Shown here one piece after another: positions 1-7,763 of a DNA stretch of 64,000 nt. Position 1 is the stretch's first letter, and every line of letters starts with the position of its first letter. The notes below the pieces were generated by a model. It did no database searches and had not been told where the DNA came from. It saw only the letters and a list, made by a program, of their open reading frames with translations. This DNA is from Chromobacterium paludis (GTDB lineage: Bacteria > Pseudomonadota > Gammaproteobacteria > Burkholderiales > Chromobacteriaceae). The stretch is taken from contig NZ_CP043473.1 in the NCBI RefSeq assembly GCF_008275125.1, positions 1,736,001-1,800,000 on the forward strand, written 5' to 3'. The translations under genes and the position numbers were made by a program.

Positions 1-681
1 TGGCACGCCGCGGCGGATGCCACGCTGCGCGAGGAGGACTTCGCCGGCGAGGAGTGCGTCGCGGCCTACGACTTAGCAAGCAAGCTGGACTTCGCCGCGA
101 TCCTGAAAATCTTCAAGCGCGAGGTATTCGGCAAGGCCCACTACTACGTCTTTGCCAAGCACTACCTGCCGGAGCAGACGCTAGAGTCCGACGACAACCC
201 TAACCGCGCCGCCTATGTGCGCTGGCGCAACGCCGGCTGGATCGAGCAGCACGATGGGCCGGAGAACGACTTCGCCATGATCCTGCAGGATCTGGAAGAC
301 CTCCCGAGCCAGTTCCAGGTGACGGAGTATTGCCAGGACAAGTTCGGCGCGGCCTGGGTCGCGCAGCAACTCACGCAGGGCGGCGCGACTGTGGTCGACG
401 TGCCGATGAAGGCCATCTACCTGACGCCGGCCATGCGCGAAATCGAGGCCGCGTTGAAGGCCGGCCGGCTGCACCACAACGGCGACCCGGTGCTGACTTG
501 GATGATGTCCAACGTGACCGCCCGCGCCGACAAGAACGACAACCTGTTCCCGGACAAGCAGGCTCCGCAAAACAAGATAGACGGCGCGGTCGCGCTGATC
601 ATCGGCATGACGCGGGCCATGGCGCCGGAGCAACCCGACACCGGCTACAAGTCGGCCTACGAAGACGAGGTTTACCTATGA
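1..681 (+). CDS. Phage terminase large subunit, C-terminal part (5' end outside window)
   Basis: The frame is open from base 1, so the ATPase half of the protein lies left of the window. The visible 226 residues match the nuclease half of Terminase_1-type large subunits: a segment around CQDKFGAAWVAQQL, then an acidic 'KIDGAVALI' block near the C-terminus that normally carries a metal-binding Asp. The protein packages DNA into proheads by ATP-driven translocation and cuts concatemers. The stop overlaps the next start (ATGA), and portal and head protease follow at once, the usual head-gene order. Family membership is firm from order and sequence; which packaging mechanism (cos or pac) is not visible. 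Confidence 0.9.
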   Translation, partial: WHAAADATLREEDFAGEECVAAYDLASKLDFAAILKIFKREVFGKAHYYVFAKHYLPEQTLESDDNPNRAAYVRWRNAGWIEQHDGPENDFAMILQDLEDLPSQFQVTEYCQDKFGAAWVAQQLTQGGATVVDVPMKAIYLTPAMREIEAALKAGRLHHNGDPVLTWMMSNVTARADKNDNLFPDKQAPQNKIDGAVALIIGMTRAMAPEQPDTGYKSAYEDEVYL

Positions 682-845
682 CCCCCACCGACAAAGCCAC
701 CCTGGCCATCGGCCTGCTCGGCGCGAGCGCCGTCACCACCGGCGCCGCCCTGCTCCATCCGGCCGCCGGCTGGATCGTGGGCGGCCTGTTCGGGCTGGCC
801 TGGTCCTACCTGACGGCGCGCGCCGCCGCGAGAGGAGTCACCTGA
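678..845 (+). CDS. Small phage membrane protein, 55 aa
   Basis: ATG at 678 overlaps the terminase stop by four bases, and its own TGA overlaps the portal ATG (TGATG), so it is translationally coupled on both sides. The product has one or two hydrophobic stretches (IGLLGASAVTTGAALL and GWIVGGLFGLAWSYL) and a short basic tail, suggesting a small inner-membrane protein. Short hydrophobic ORFs between terminase and portal are common in siphoviruses but have no established job. I do not recognise a named family. Confidence 0.7.
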   Translation: MTPTDKATLAIGLLGASAVTTGAALLHPAAGWIVGGLFGLAWSYLTARAAARGVT

Positions 846-2089
846 TGTTCATGTCCCGCCAATTTGGCGATCAGCGCGTCGGCAGCCCGGATTCCGGCTG
901 GATTTCCAGCCTGCTCGGCGCCAGCGCGCAAAGCGCAGCCGGCTTGCGGGTGACACCGGAGCGGGCGCTGGCGCTGACCACACTGCAGGCCTGCGTCTCG
1001 CTGATCGCCGAATCTGTGGCTCAGTTGCCGTGCGAACTGTACCGCCGCCAGGGCGACACGCGCGAGCGCGCCACCGATCATCCGGTCTATAACCTGGTCC
1101 ACGACACGCCGAATGCGTGGCAAACGCCCATCGAATACCGCGAGCAATGCCAGATCAGCGCAGCCTTGCGCGGCAGCGCCTTCTCTTTCATCGAGCGAGA
1201 CGGCGCGGGGCGGCCCACCGCCCTGCTGCCGCTGGACTTCAACAAGGTGCAGGTGCTGCGCGGCAGCGACAACCTGCCCTACTACCGCATCGGCGGTGCC
1301 GAACCGGTGCCGATGCGGCTGATCCACCATGTGCGCTGGTGGACGCTGAATGGCTATACCGGCGTCAGTCCGGTCCAGCTGCATTGCGACACCATCGGCC
1401 TGGCGCTGGCCACGCAAAACCACGCCTCCAAGGTGTTCGCCAACGGCACCCACCTGGCCGGTGTGCTTGAACGTCCCGCAGTCGTAGGGCAACAGGAGCT
1501 CAAACCGCTGGATCCGGAGCGCGTGAAGCAGATCAAGGCGGCCTGGAAAAACGAGTACGCCGGATCGGACAACGCCATGAAGGTGGCGCTGCTGCAGGAC
1601 GGCATGACCTTCCGCCCACTGTCGATGACCAACGAGGACGCGCAGCTGATCGACAGCCGCAAGATGTCGGCGCTGGAGCTGGCGCAGATCTTCAAGGTGC
1701 CGCCGCACAAGGTGGGGTTGTTGGAGCGCGCCACCAACAACAATATCGAGCACCAGGCCATCGAGTTCGTCATCTACTGCCTGCTGCCGTGGCTGCGCCG
1801 CCACGAGCAGGCCATGATGCGCGACCTGCTGCTGCCCAGCGAGCGCGGCGACTACTACATCGAGTTCAACGTCGGCGGCCTGATGCGCGGCGACACCGCC
1901 AGCCGCTACGCCGCGTATGCCGTGGGCCGGCAATGGGGCTGGCTGTCGGTCAACGACATCCGCCGCCTGGAAAACTTGCCGCCGATACCGGGCGGCGACA
2001 TCTATCTGCAGCCGCTCAACATGGTGCAGGCCGGCGCGAGCCAGCCGCCCGCTAGCGTAGCGGCCATCCACCAGATTCTGGAGACCTGA
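845..2089 (+). CDS. Phage portal protein, HK97 family
   Basis: At 414 residues this has the normal length for an HK97-type portal. The portal forms the dodecameric ring at the capsid vertex through which DNA passes. Typical segments are visible: 'TLQACVSLIAESVAQLPCELYRR' near residue 50 (portal N-terminal signature, shown here only as recognition text split as TLQACVSLIAESVA and QLPCELYRR), 'EYREQCQISAALRG', and 'ALELAQIFKVPPHKVG' near residue 275. It lies between terminase and protease and overlaps both neighbours by one base (TGATG). ATG 851 is an alternative start two codons inside; the coupled 845 start is preferred. Confidence 0.93.
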   Translation: MFMSRQFGDQRVGSPDSGWISSLLGASAQSAAGLRVTPERALALTTLQACVSLIAESVAQLPCELYRRQGDTRERATDHPVYNLVHDTPNAWQTPIEYREQCQISAALRGSAFSFIERDGAGRPTALLPLDFNKVQVLRGSDNLPYYRIGGAEPVPMRLIHHVRWWTLNGYTGVSPVQLHCDTIGLALATQNHASKVFANGTHLAGVLERPAVVGQQELKPLDPERVKQIKAAWKNEYAGSDNAMKVALLQDGMTFRPLSMTNEDAQLIDSRKMSALELAQIFKVPPHKVGLLERATNNNIEHQAIEFVIYCLLPWLRRHEQAMMRDLLLPSERGDYYIEFNVGGLMRGDTASRYAAYAVGRQWGWLSVNDIRRLENLPPIPGGDIYLQPLNMVQAGASQPPASVAAIHQILET

Positions 2090-3054
2090 TGAAACAACAC
2101 CTCTTCCTGCATCAGCTGTTCAATCAGCCACATATGGTGCTGCCGGACATGCTGCATGAGGCCGTGGCCTGGGCCGGCACGCGCATGGGCGTGAATCTGC
2201 AACAAGTCAACGTCAGCCTGCCGGCCATGGCCTGGAAGGGCGACGGCGCCGGCGTAGTCGAGGCCGCCAGCCCGGCCGCCAGCCCGGCCGACCGCCGCCA
2301 GCAGGCCGCGCAGCAGACCGGCGTGCTGGTCACCCCTGTGTCCGGCATCCTGGTGCCCCGCGCCAACGATGTCGGCCTGTGCGCCAACCAGACCAGCTAC
2401 GAGAGCATCCGCGCGCAGCTGAACGCCGGCCTGGCCGATCCGCAGATCGAGCACATCATCCTTGACCTGGCCACGCCGGGCGGCGCCGTTACCGGCTGCT
2501 TCGAGCTGGCCGCCGACATCCGCGCCGCCCGCGAGGTAAAGCCGATCACAGCTCTAGTCCACTACAGCGCATTCAGCGCCGGCTATGCCCTCGCCTGCGC
2601 CTGCTCCGATATCGTGCTGTCCCAGACCTCCGGCGTCGGCTCCATCGGCGTGATCATGAAGCACGTCGACATCAGCAAGCAGCTGGAAGCCGAAGGCGTC
2701 ACCGTCACCACGCTGTACCGCGGCGCGCGCAAGAACGACATGGCCAGCGACACGCAACTGTCGGATGACGCGCGCGCGAACGCTGACCGGCTGCTGGACC
2801 TGTACTACGAGCAATTCTGCCAAACCGTCGCCGACTATCGGGGGCTGGACGTTCAAGCCATACGAGACACCGAGGCAGGTTTGTTCTACGGCCAGCAAGC
2901 CGTGGAGGCCGGTCTGGCCGACCGCGTGGAGAGCCAGCAGCAAGCCGCCAACCGCATCGCTGCCGAGGTGGCTGCGCGCCGCAAATCGACCGCGCCTACT
3001 ACCCGACGCGCCAACGCGCTGGCCGCCGCCATGCAGATGAGCATTCACACCTGA
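2089..3054 (+). CDS. S49-family head maturation protease (SppA/ClpP-like)
   Basis: This 321-residue protein has the S49 signature. The probable nucleophile is Ser163 in 'SAFSAGYALA', 'GVGSIGVIMKHVD' follows, and a Lys near residue 215 ('GARKND') is the likely general base. In phages of this layout the enzyme trims scaffold and capsid during prohead maturation. No separate scaffold gene is seen; the capsid N-terminal helical part or the protease N-terminus (about the first 80 residues, Ala/Gln-rich) may serve. The start is coupled to the portal stop. Family assignment is strong; substrate is inferred from position. Confidence 0.9.
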   Translation: MKQHLFLHQLFNQPHMVLPDMLHEAVAWAGTRMGVNLQQVNVSLPAMAWKGDGAGVVEAASPAASPADRRQQAAQQTGVLVTPVSGILVPRANDVGLCANQTSYESIRAQLNAGLADPQIEHIILDLATPGGAVTGCFELAADIRAAREVKPITALVHYSAFSAGYALACACSDIVLSQTSGVGSIGVIMKHVDISKQLEAEGVTVTTLYRGARKNDMASDTQLSDDARANADRLLDLYYEQFCQTVADYRGLDVQAIRDTEAGLFYGQQAVEAGLADRVESQQQAANRIAAEVAARRKSTAPTTRRANALAAAMQMSIHT

Positions 3055-3095
3055 CCGCCGCACGGCGTCAGCGCCCGACAGGGCAAGCCAACCAC

Positions 3096-3117
3096 CCGCC
3101 TAGATGGCGGTTTTTTT
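3096..3117 (+). terminator. Hairpin with T-run before capsid gene
   Basis: CCGCC-TAGAT-GGCGG forms a 5-bp stem followed by seven T residues, 17 bases before the capsid start. It looks like a weak intrinsic terminator or an RNA-processing hairpin. The same 14-base core recurs at 15,655 before another late gene. Confidence 0.5.
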
Positions 3118-3133
3118 ACGTCTGGAGAACCTG

Positions 3134-4519
3134 ATGTCCAAGATTCTGGAACTGAAGCAGCGCCGTGCCGATATCGCGGCGACCGTGCAAACCCTCGCCA
3201 TGCAAGAGTCCGGCGGCACCGCGCTGAGCGCTGAACAACTGCAGCAGTTGGATGCGCTGAAAGCCGAGTTTGACCAACTGGGCGCGCAGCTGGCCCGTCT
3301 GGAAGACGCCGAGCGCATGATCGCCGCCGCCGCGCAGCAGGTCGATACCCTGAATGCCCAAGGCGCACCGCCGGCAGGAGGCGTCTATCGTGCGAGTGCC
3401 AACGATTTGGAGGTGCTTCGCGTGGCCGCCGGTTTGCCGGCTCGTCCGTATGCCACCCCGGCCCAACCTACGGTGAAGGGTGCCTCCGTCGCCCGCATGG
3501 CGGTGGCGCTGATCCACGCCCAGGGCAACTACCGCATGGCGGCCGATTACGCCGACAAGAACGGCTTCGGCGCCGACGTGGCCGCGGCGCTGAACGGCGG
3601 CAGTCCCTCCGCCGGCGGCGTGCTGATCCCGGCCAATATGGCGACAGAGATCATCGAGCTGCTGCGGCCTAAGGCCGTGGTGCGCCGCTTGGGCGCTCGC
3701 TCCCTGCCGCTGAAAAACGGCAATCTGGCCATTCCGCGCTTGAAGGGCGGCGCATCGGTCGGCTACATCGGCGCCGACAACGATATCCCGGCGACCGAAC
3801 AGAGCTTCGATGACCTGAAGCTGTCGGCCAAGAAAATGGCGGCGCTGGTGCCGATCAGCAATGACTTGCTGGATAACGCCGGCATCAGCCCGGACGTCGA
3901 ACAGGTGGTTGTCGGCGACCTGACCTCCGCCGTCGCCGCGCGCGAGGATCTGGCCTTTCTGCGCGGCGATGGCAGCAACAATACGCCCAAGGGTCTGCGC
4001 GGCTGGGCGCTGCCCGGCAACTGCATCGCCGCGCCGGCGCCGGCTACGGTGGACGCTGCCTTCCTGCAGGCAGTCGAGGACTTCCTGAACGCGCTGATTC
4101 TGCTGCTGGAGGGCGTGGACGCCAATATGGTCAGCCCCGGCTGGGTGATGTCGCCGCGTACCTTCCGTTTCCTGGAGGGCCTGCGCGACGGCAAGAGCAA
4201 CAAGGTTTATCCGGAGCTGGCCCAGGGCATGCTCAAGGGCTACCCGGTCGGCAAGTCCACCCAGATCCCTAACAACCTGGGCGCCGGCGGCAACGAGTCC
4301 GAGCTGTATTTCTGCGACTTCGCCGACTGCTTCATCGGCGAGGACAAGGCGCTGACCATCGATTTCTCCAAGGAGGCCACCTACACCGGCGCTGACGGCA
4401 AATTGGTCAGCGCCTTTTCCAAGGACCAAACCCTGGTGCGCGTGATCGCCAAGCACGACTTCGGCCCGCGCCACGTCGAAAGCGTCGCCATCGGCACCGG
4501 CGTCAAGTGGGGCAAGTAA
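3134..4519 (+). CDS. Major capsid protein, HK97 fold
   Basis: ATG 3134 is chosen because TGGAGA sits at a good distance. The ATG at 3104 lies inside the hairpin/T-run and would add an unlikely leader. The 461-residue product begins with about 70 residues of predicted coiled coil (KILELKQRRADIAA onward), resembling the delta domain that acts as internal scaffold. It continues with capsid signatures such as 'GGVLIPANMATEIIELLRP', 'GGASVGYIGAD' and 'AREDLAFLRGDG'. It forms the capsid shell. Hairpins lie both before (3096) and after (4528) the gene, isolating this highly expressed message. Confidence 0.93.
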   Translation: MSKILELKQRRADIAATVQTLAMQESGGTALSAEQLQQLDALKAEFDQLGAQLARLEDAERMIAAAAQQVDTLNAQGAPPAGGVYRASANDLEVLRVAAGLPARPYATPAQPTVKGASVARMAVALIHAQGNYRMAADYADKNGFGADVAAALNGGSPSAGGVLIPANMATEIIELLRPKAVVRRLGARSLPLKNGNLAIPRLKGGASVGYIGADNDIPATEQSFDDLKLSAKKMAALVPISNDLLDNAGISPDVEQVVVGDLTSAVAAREDLAFLRGDGSNNTPKGLRGWALPGNCIAAPAPATVDAAFLQAVEDFLNALILLLEGVDANMVSPGWVMSPRTFRFLEGLRDGKSNKVYPELAQGMLKGYPVGKSTQIPNNLGAGGNESELYFCDFADCFIGEDKALTIDFSKEATYTGADGKLVSAFSKDQTLVRVIAKHDFGPRHVESVAIGTGVKWGK

Positions 4520-4527
4520 GCCCATCC

Positions 4528-4545
4528 GGCCCGCTTCGGCGGGCC
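4528..4545 (+). terminator. UUCG hairpin after capsid gene
   Basis: GGCCCGC-TTCG-GCGGGCC is a perfect 7-bp stem with a stable UUCG tetraloop, just after the capsid stop. There is no T-run, so RNA stabilisation or processing is as likely as termination. Confidence 0.5.
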
Positions 4546-4564
4546 ACCCATCCCGGAGAACCCC

Positions 4565-4738
4565 ATGCATAGCGTGAAAATCCTCAAACACTGGAACAAG
4601 TACAACCCCGGCGAGGTGGCCGGCTTCACGGATGCCGACCGCGAGCTGCTGGAGCGACTGGCGCTAGCCGGCATCATCGGCCCGGCGGACGAAGCACTCA
4701 GCGCCGAATCGGCAAGCAAGCCTGATAAGAAGGATTGA
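4565..4738 (+). CDS. Small phage head protein, 57 aa
   Basis: ATG 4565 follows CCCGGAGAA, a good ribosome site, and the reading ends at TGA 4738. The product has a 'KILKHWNKYNPGEVAGF' start and a 'DRELLERLALAGIIGP' helix. This resembles the short 'wHTH-less' phage proteins placed between capsid and connector (DUF7210-like / FluMu N-terminal-like pattern: beta strand, 'Y-x-P-G-E/D', then a short helix and acidic-basic tail). Function is unknown; it sits between capsid and head-tail connector genes. The family name is a pattern-based guess. Confidence 0.7.
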   Translation: MHSVKILKHWNKYNPGEVAGFTDADRELLERLALAGIIGPADEALSAESASKPDKKD

Positions 4739-4740
4739 TC

Positions 4741-5337
4741 ATGCCGGCCTCGCTCATTCACCGAAATGACGGGCCGGTGCTGACCCTCGTGGAAATGCGG
4801 CAGCAGTGCCGGATCGATGCCGGCTGGTCGCCGGAGGAGACCGCCGCCGAGGATGCGCTGCTGCAGCGGCTGGAGCGCGCCGCGGTGCGCGCTGGCGAGG
4901 GCAAGCTCGGCGGGCCGCTGCTGGCAGCCAACTACCGGCTGACGCTGGACGCCTGGCCGGATCTGCCCTGGCTCACCCTGCCCACGGCGAACGCCAGGAC
5001 GGTGGCCGCCATCCAGCTGCTGCAAGGCGGTCAGCGCCAGCCCTGGACCGACTTCATCGCACTGGCGGGCGGGCCGCGGCTGCAGCTTAAGCCGCGCGCC
5101 GGCGCGTGGCCGGCGACGGATGCCGCGCCAGATGCGATCCAGATCGACTACCGCGCCGGCCTGGCCGACAGCGGCGACGCCGTGCCGGAAGATATCCGGC
5201 ACTGGCTGCTGTTCCGGGTCGGCACCTATTACGAACACCGCGAGGCCTTGCTGGCCGGCGCCACATTGACCGAGCTGCCGAGCAACTTCGTGGACGGCCT
5301 GCTGGCGCCGTACCGGCTGGACGAGGTGGCGCTATGA
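4741..5337 (+). CDS. Head-tail connector protein (phiE125 gp8 / gp6-like)
   Basis: The 198-residue product has the length and pattern of the phiE125 gp8-type connector family: an acidic helical N-terminus (EDALLQRLERAAVRAGEGKLG), a central beta region with 'LPWLTLPTANARTVAAI', and a C-terminal helix 'IRHWLLFRVGTYYEHRE'. ATG 4741 follows AAGGA with seven bases between; TTG 4735 is in frame but lies in the ribosome site. It is expected to sit below the portal and link head to tail. Its stop overlaps the next start. Confidence 0.85.
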   Translation: MPASLIHRNDGPVLTLVEMRQQCRIDAGWSPEETAAEDALLQRLERAAVRAGEGKLGGPLLAANYRLTLDAWPDLPWLTLPTANARTVAAIQLLQGGQRQPWTDFIALAGGPRLQLKPRAGAWPATDAAPDAIQIDYRAGLADSGDAVPEDIRHWLLFRVGTYYEHREALLAGATLTELPSNFVDGLLAPYRLDEVAL

Positions 5338-5864
5338 GGGCCGGCCTGCTTCGGCACCGCGGCGAGATCATCGGCGTGGGCCGCGCCTGGTTCGGCTTGA
5401 TGGAGAAAGCGGCCAGCGCCGACAATGCCATCGCCGGCCTGCGCGTGGCCTCGTTTGTCGAGCTGCGCGCCCGCGCGGATACGCCGCTGAGCCCGATGTC
5501 TCATGTCCGGATCGGCGCGCGGTTATTCGTGGTGATGTTCTCGCGCGCTACTCCGGGCGGCCAGGCTGCTGCCGTGGTGGAGCTGGCCGGCCAGCCGGCG
5601 CGCTATCTGCCACGCGAGGGCCAGCCGGTGCCGACCCGTTGCCATGTGCAGCGCGATGCCGTGCTGGTGGGCGAGAACAACAGCCGCGTGGTGTACCGCG
5701 CCAGGCTGGAGGTGCCGCTGATCGAATGTCCGCGCCCGCAGCCCGGCGACAAGATCGAAGTCGGCGGCGTGGTCTACACCGTTTCGGCGCTGGCGCATGA
5801 CGGCGATGACGGCATCGTCCGCGCGGTATGGGGCGATGCCAGAAAGGCGATTGATGAAGATTGA
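5334..5864 (+). CDS. Putative head closure / head-tail adaptor protein
   Basis: ATG 5334 overlaps the connector stop (ATGA). The 176-residue product is beta-rich with no catalytic motif. It contains 'SHVRIGARLFVVMFSRATPGG' and ends 'KIEVGGVVYTVSALAHDGDDGIVRAVWG', a compact beta-barrel-like pattern seen in head-completion proteins. Position between connector and tail-completion genes supports this role. I do not recognise a specific family, so the role rests on gene order. Confidence 0.65.
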   Translation: MRAGLLRHRGEIIGVGRAWFGLMEKAASADNAIAGLRVASFVELRARADTPLSPMSHVRIGARLFVVMFSRATPGGQAAAVVELAGQPARYLPREGQPVPTRCHVQRDAVLVGENNSRVVYRARLEVPLIECPRPQPGDKIEVGGVVYTVSALAHDGDDGIVRAVWGDARKAIDED

Positions 5865-6441
5865 CGTGCAATTGTCTGAGCTGGCGTTGGCCAATGCCGA
5901 GTTGGTGGCTACCGGCCAGCAGATCGACCGCGCCCTGCGCCGCGCGGTGCGGGTCACCGCCACCACCATCCGCCGGGAAATGGTAGTGGAGCCGATCATG
6001 GCCCGCACCGGCCTGCGCCGCAAATCGGTCAACCAGCGGTTGGCGCTGAAGTTCGACAAGCCCGGCAAGGACGGCGGCACCGCCAATATCCTCAGTGGCC
6101 CGCATGTGGCGCGCATCGTGCCTAGCGCCAAGGGCATACGCGTGACCGAGTTCCGGCGTTACGAGGTTCAAGCCATCACCCGCACCCGCGCGCGCATCCT
6201 GATTCCGTGGGTGGACGGCGGCAAGAAGGTGGTGGCCGGCTTCGTCAACCCGTCCGGCAGCAAGCTGAAGCCGATGCGCACGCGCAGCCGCAACAAGCCG
6301 CTGCCCTACCCTCGCACCGCGCTCGCGCCCTCCGTCGCCTCGATGGTGAAGGCAATGTACGACAGCCAATTCGTCGCCGACGCCGGCGCGCGGCTGGAGG
6401 CGCAGTTCGAGCTGGAAATCGCCAAGGAGATCGACAAATGA
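5854..6441 (+). CDS. Minor tail protein Z-like tail completion protein
   Basis: ATG 5854, preceded by AGAAAGG, gives 195 residues and overlaps the previous gene by 11 bases. The N-terminal half has the basic helical pattern of prophage minor tail protein Z (GPZ): 'QQIDRALRRAVRVTATTIRRE', then 'ARTGLRRKSVNQRL' and a beta C-terminal part with 'RARILIPWVDGGKKV'. Such proteins act at the head-proximal end of the tail. Upstream in-frame starts exist but lie deep inside the preceding gene. Confidence 0.75.
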   Translation: MKIDVQLSELALANAELVATGQQIDRALRRAVRVTATTIRREMVVEPIMARTGLRRKSVNQRLALKFDKPGKDGGTANILSGPHVARIVPSAKGIRVTEFRRYEVQAITRTRARILIPWVDGGKKVVAGFVNPSGSKLKPMRTRSRNKPLPYPRTALAPSVASMVKAMYDSQFVADAGARLEAQFELEIAKEIDK

Positions 6442-6893
6442 GCGACAAGAAGCCGCCGACCAAGCCGCAGCAGGTCGAGGATAGCCTGGCCGAACTGCTG
6501 TGCCGCATCACGCGCAGCAACGGCTACCGGACCAATATCGGCCAATTCGTCCAGATCGAGGGCGCGCAGCTGCGCGATGACGAGGCCGTGCTGGTGATCT
6601 GCGGGCTGGAGGAGGACATCTCCGGCCGCGCCGGCGCCGGGCAGTATCGCTGCAGCGCCACCATGACGCTGCAGGCCCAGGTGTGCGGCATCGGACCAGA
6701 CTACCGCCGCCAGGCTCACGCCATCCTCGCCGACATCAAGCGCTGCCTGCGCACCAACAGCATGCCGCCCGGCCTGCTGCGCGGCGCTGTGCAGCTGAGC
6801 AAAACCAAGATCGAGCCGATGCCGGATGACGGCGCCGGCGTCACGTTGGCCACCGTTGAGCTGACGGTGGAATACGACGACCCGGCCGAGTAA
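6438..6893 (+). CDS. Putative tail terminator protein
   Basis: ATG 6438 overlaps the previous stop by four bases. The product is 151 residues, acidic, with alternating helix and strand ('VEDSLAELLCRITRSNGYRTN', 'AHAILADIKRCLR', 'VTLATVELTVEYDDP'). This is the size and layout of siphovirus tail terminators (lambda gpU-like), which cap the tube at its final length. It sits directly before the tail tube gene. Identity is inferred from order and fold-like pattern, not from a sequence motif. Confidence 0.65.
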   Translation: MSDKKPPTKPQQVEDSLAELLCRITRSNGYRTNIGQFVQIEGAQLRDDEAVLVICGLEEDISGRAGAGQYRCSATMTLQAQVCGIGPDYRRQAHAILADIKRCLRTNSMPPGLLRGAVQLSKTKIEPMPDDGAGVTLATVELTVEYDDPAE

Positions 6894-6905
6894 AACGGCC
6901 AACCC

Positions 6906-6923
6906 GCCCGCCACCTGGCGGGC
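6906..6923 (+). terminator. Hairpin before tail tube gene
   Basis: GCCCGCCA and TGGCGGGC pair across a two-base centre, 21 bases before the tube start. There is no T-run. It belongs to a series of hairpins at late-gene boundaries. Confidence 0.45.
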
Positions 6924-6944
6924 TTCGCGCTTATAGGAGCCGCC

Positions 6945-7712
6945 ATGTTTGACCGCACCATCGAGTATTTCTCCGGCCAGGGCGATGTGCTGATTGCCGC
7001 CATCGACCCCAAGACCGGCCTGCCCGGCCCGTATCGCCACCTGTCCAACGTCAGCAATCTGGAGCTGTCGCTGAAGGTGGAGAAGGTCGAAAAAACCGAA
7101 TCCATGACCGGCAGCCGCACCAAGGCGCTGTCGCTGACCAAGAGCAAGGAAGCCAGCTTCAAGGCCACGCTGGATTCCCTGAATCAGGCCAACCTCAAGC
7201 TGGCGCTGTACGGTTCGGCCAGCACCATGGCCGCCGGCGACTTCAAGGACATCGCGCTGCCGGCTGGTCTCGCCGCCGGCGATATCGCCGCCCTGCCTCT
7301 CACCAACATCACCAGCCTGACCCTCAGCGACAGCACGCCGGACAAGGCCAAGACGCTGGTCAAGGGCGTGGATTTCGATTTCGACCTCTACGGCTCGATC
7401 AAGTTGCTGAAGGTGGACGGCTATGTGCAACCGTTCAAGGCCAGCGGCGCCAGCAAGGGCGCCAGCGGCGTAGCCATCCTGACGCAGACCGACCAGGCCT
7501 ATGCCCTGCGCTTCCAGGGCCTGAACACGGCAAACGGCAACCAGCCGGTGCTGGTGGAGCTGTACCGCATCCTGCCGGACCCGTTGAAGAAGCTTGACCT
7601 GATCAACGACAGCCCGGCCAGCCTGGAGCTGGAAGGCGAGCTGCTGTCCGACATGAACCGCGGCCAAGACCCCACCTACGGCTATTTCGGCCGAGTGCTG
7701 CAACTGAGTTAA
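6945..7712 (+). CDS. Major tail tube protein
   Basis: A 255-residue protein with TAGGAG before ATG 6945. The pattern fits siphovirus tube proteins: an N-terminal strand-rich part ('PYRHLSNVSNLELSLKVEKVEKTESMTGS'-like segment), an insertion rich in Lys/Thr/Ser, and a C-terminal 'LELEGELLSDMNRG' strand. It would polymerise in hexameric rings around the tape measure. It is flanked by hairpins on both sides, as the capsid gene is. The tape measure gene follows after only 51 bases, with no room for the usual tail assembly chaperone pair. Confidence 0.85.
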   Translation: MFDRTIEYFSGQGDVLIAAIDPKTGLPGPYRHLSNVSNLELSLKVEKVEKTESMTGSRTKALSLTKSKEASFKATLDSLNQANLKLALYGSASTMAAGDFKDIALPAGLAAGDIAALPLTNITSLTLSDSTPDKAKTLVKGVDFDFDLYGSIKLLKVDGYVQPFKASGASKGASGVAILTQTDQAYALRFQGLNTANGNQPVLVELYRILPDPLKKLDLINDSPASLELEGELLSDMNRGQDPTYGYFGRVLQLS

Positions 7713-7725
7713 ACCATCCACACCT

Positions 7726-7744
7726 GCCCCGCCGCGCGCGGGGC
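7726..7744 (+). terminator. Hairpin between tube and tape measure
   Basis: GCCCCGC-CGCGC-GCGGGGC is a 7-bp stem directly after the tube stop, followed by GCTTTGGAG, which is the next ribosome site. Confidence 0.5.
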
Positions 7745-7763
7745 GCTTTGGAGAATGACGACC

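Noticed and set aside
3104..3133. Upstream ATG of the capsid gene
   Set aside because: Lies in a hairpin and T-run; the ATG at 3134 has a proper ribosome site.
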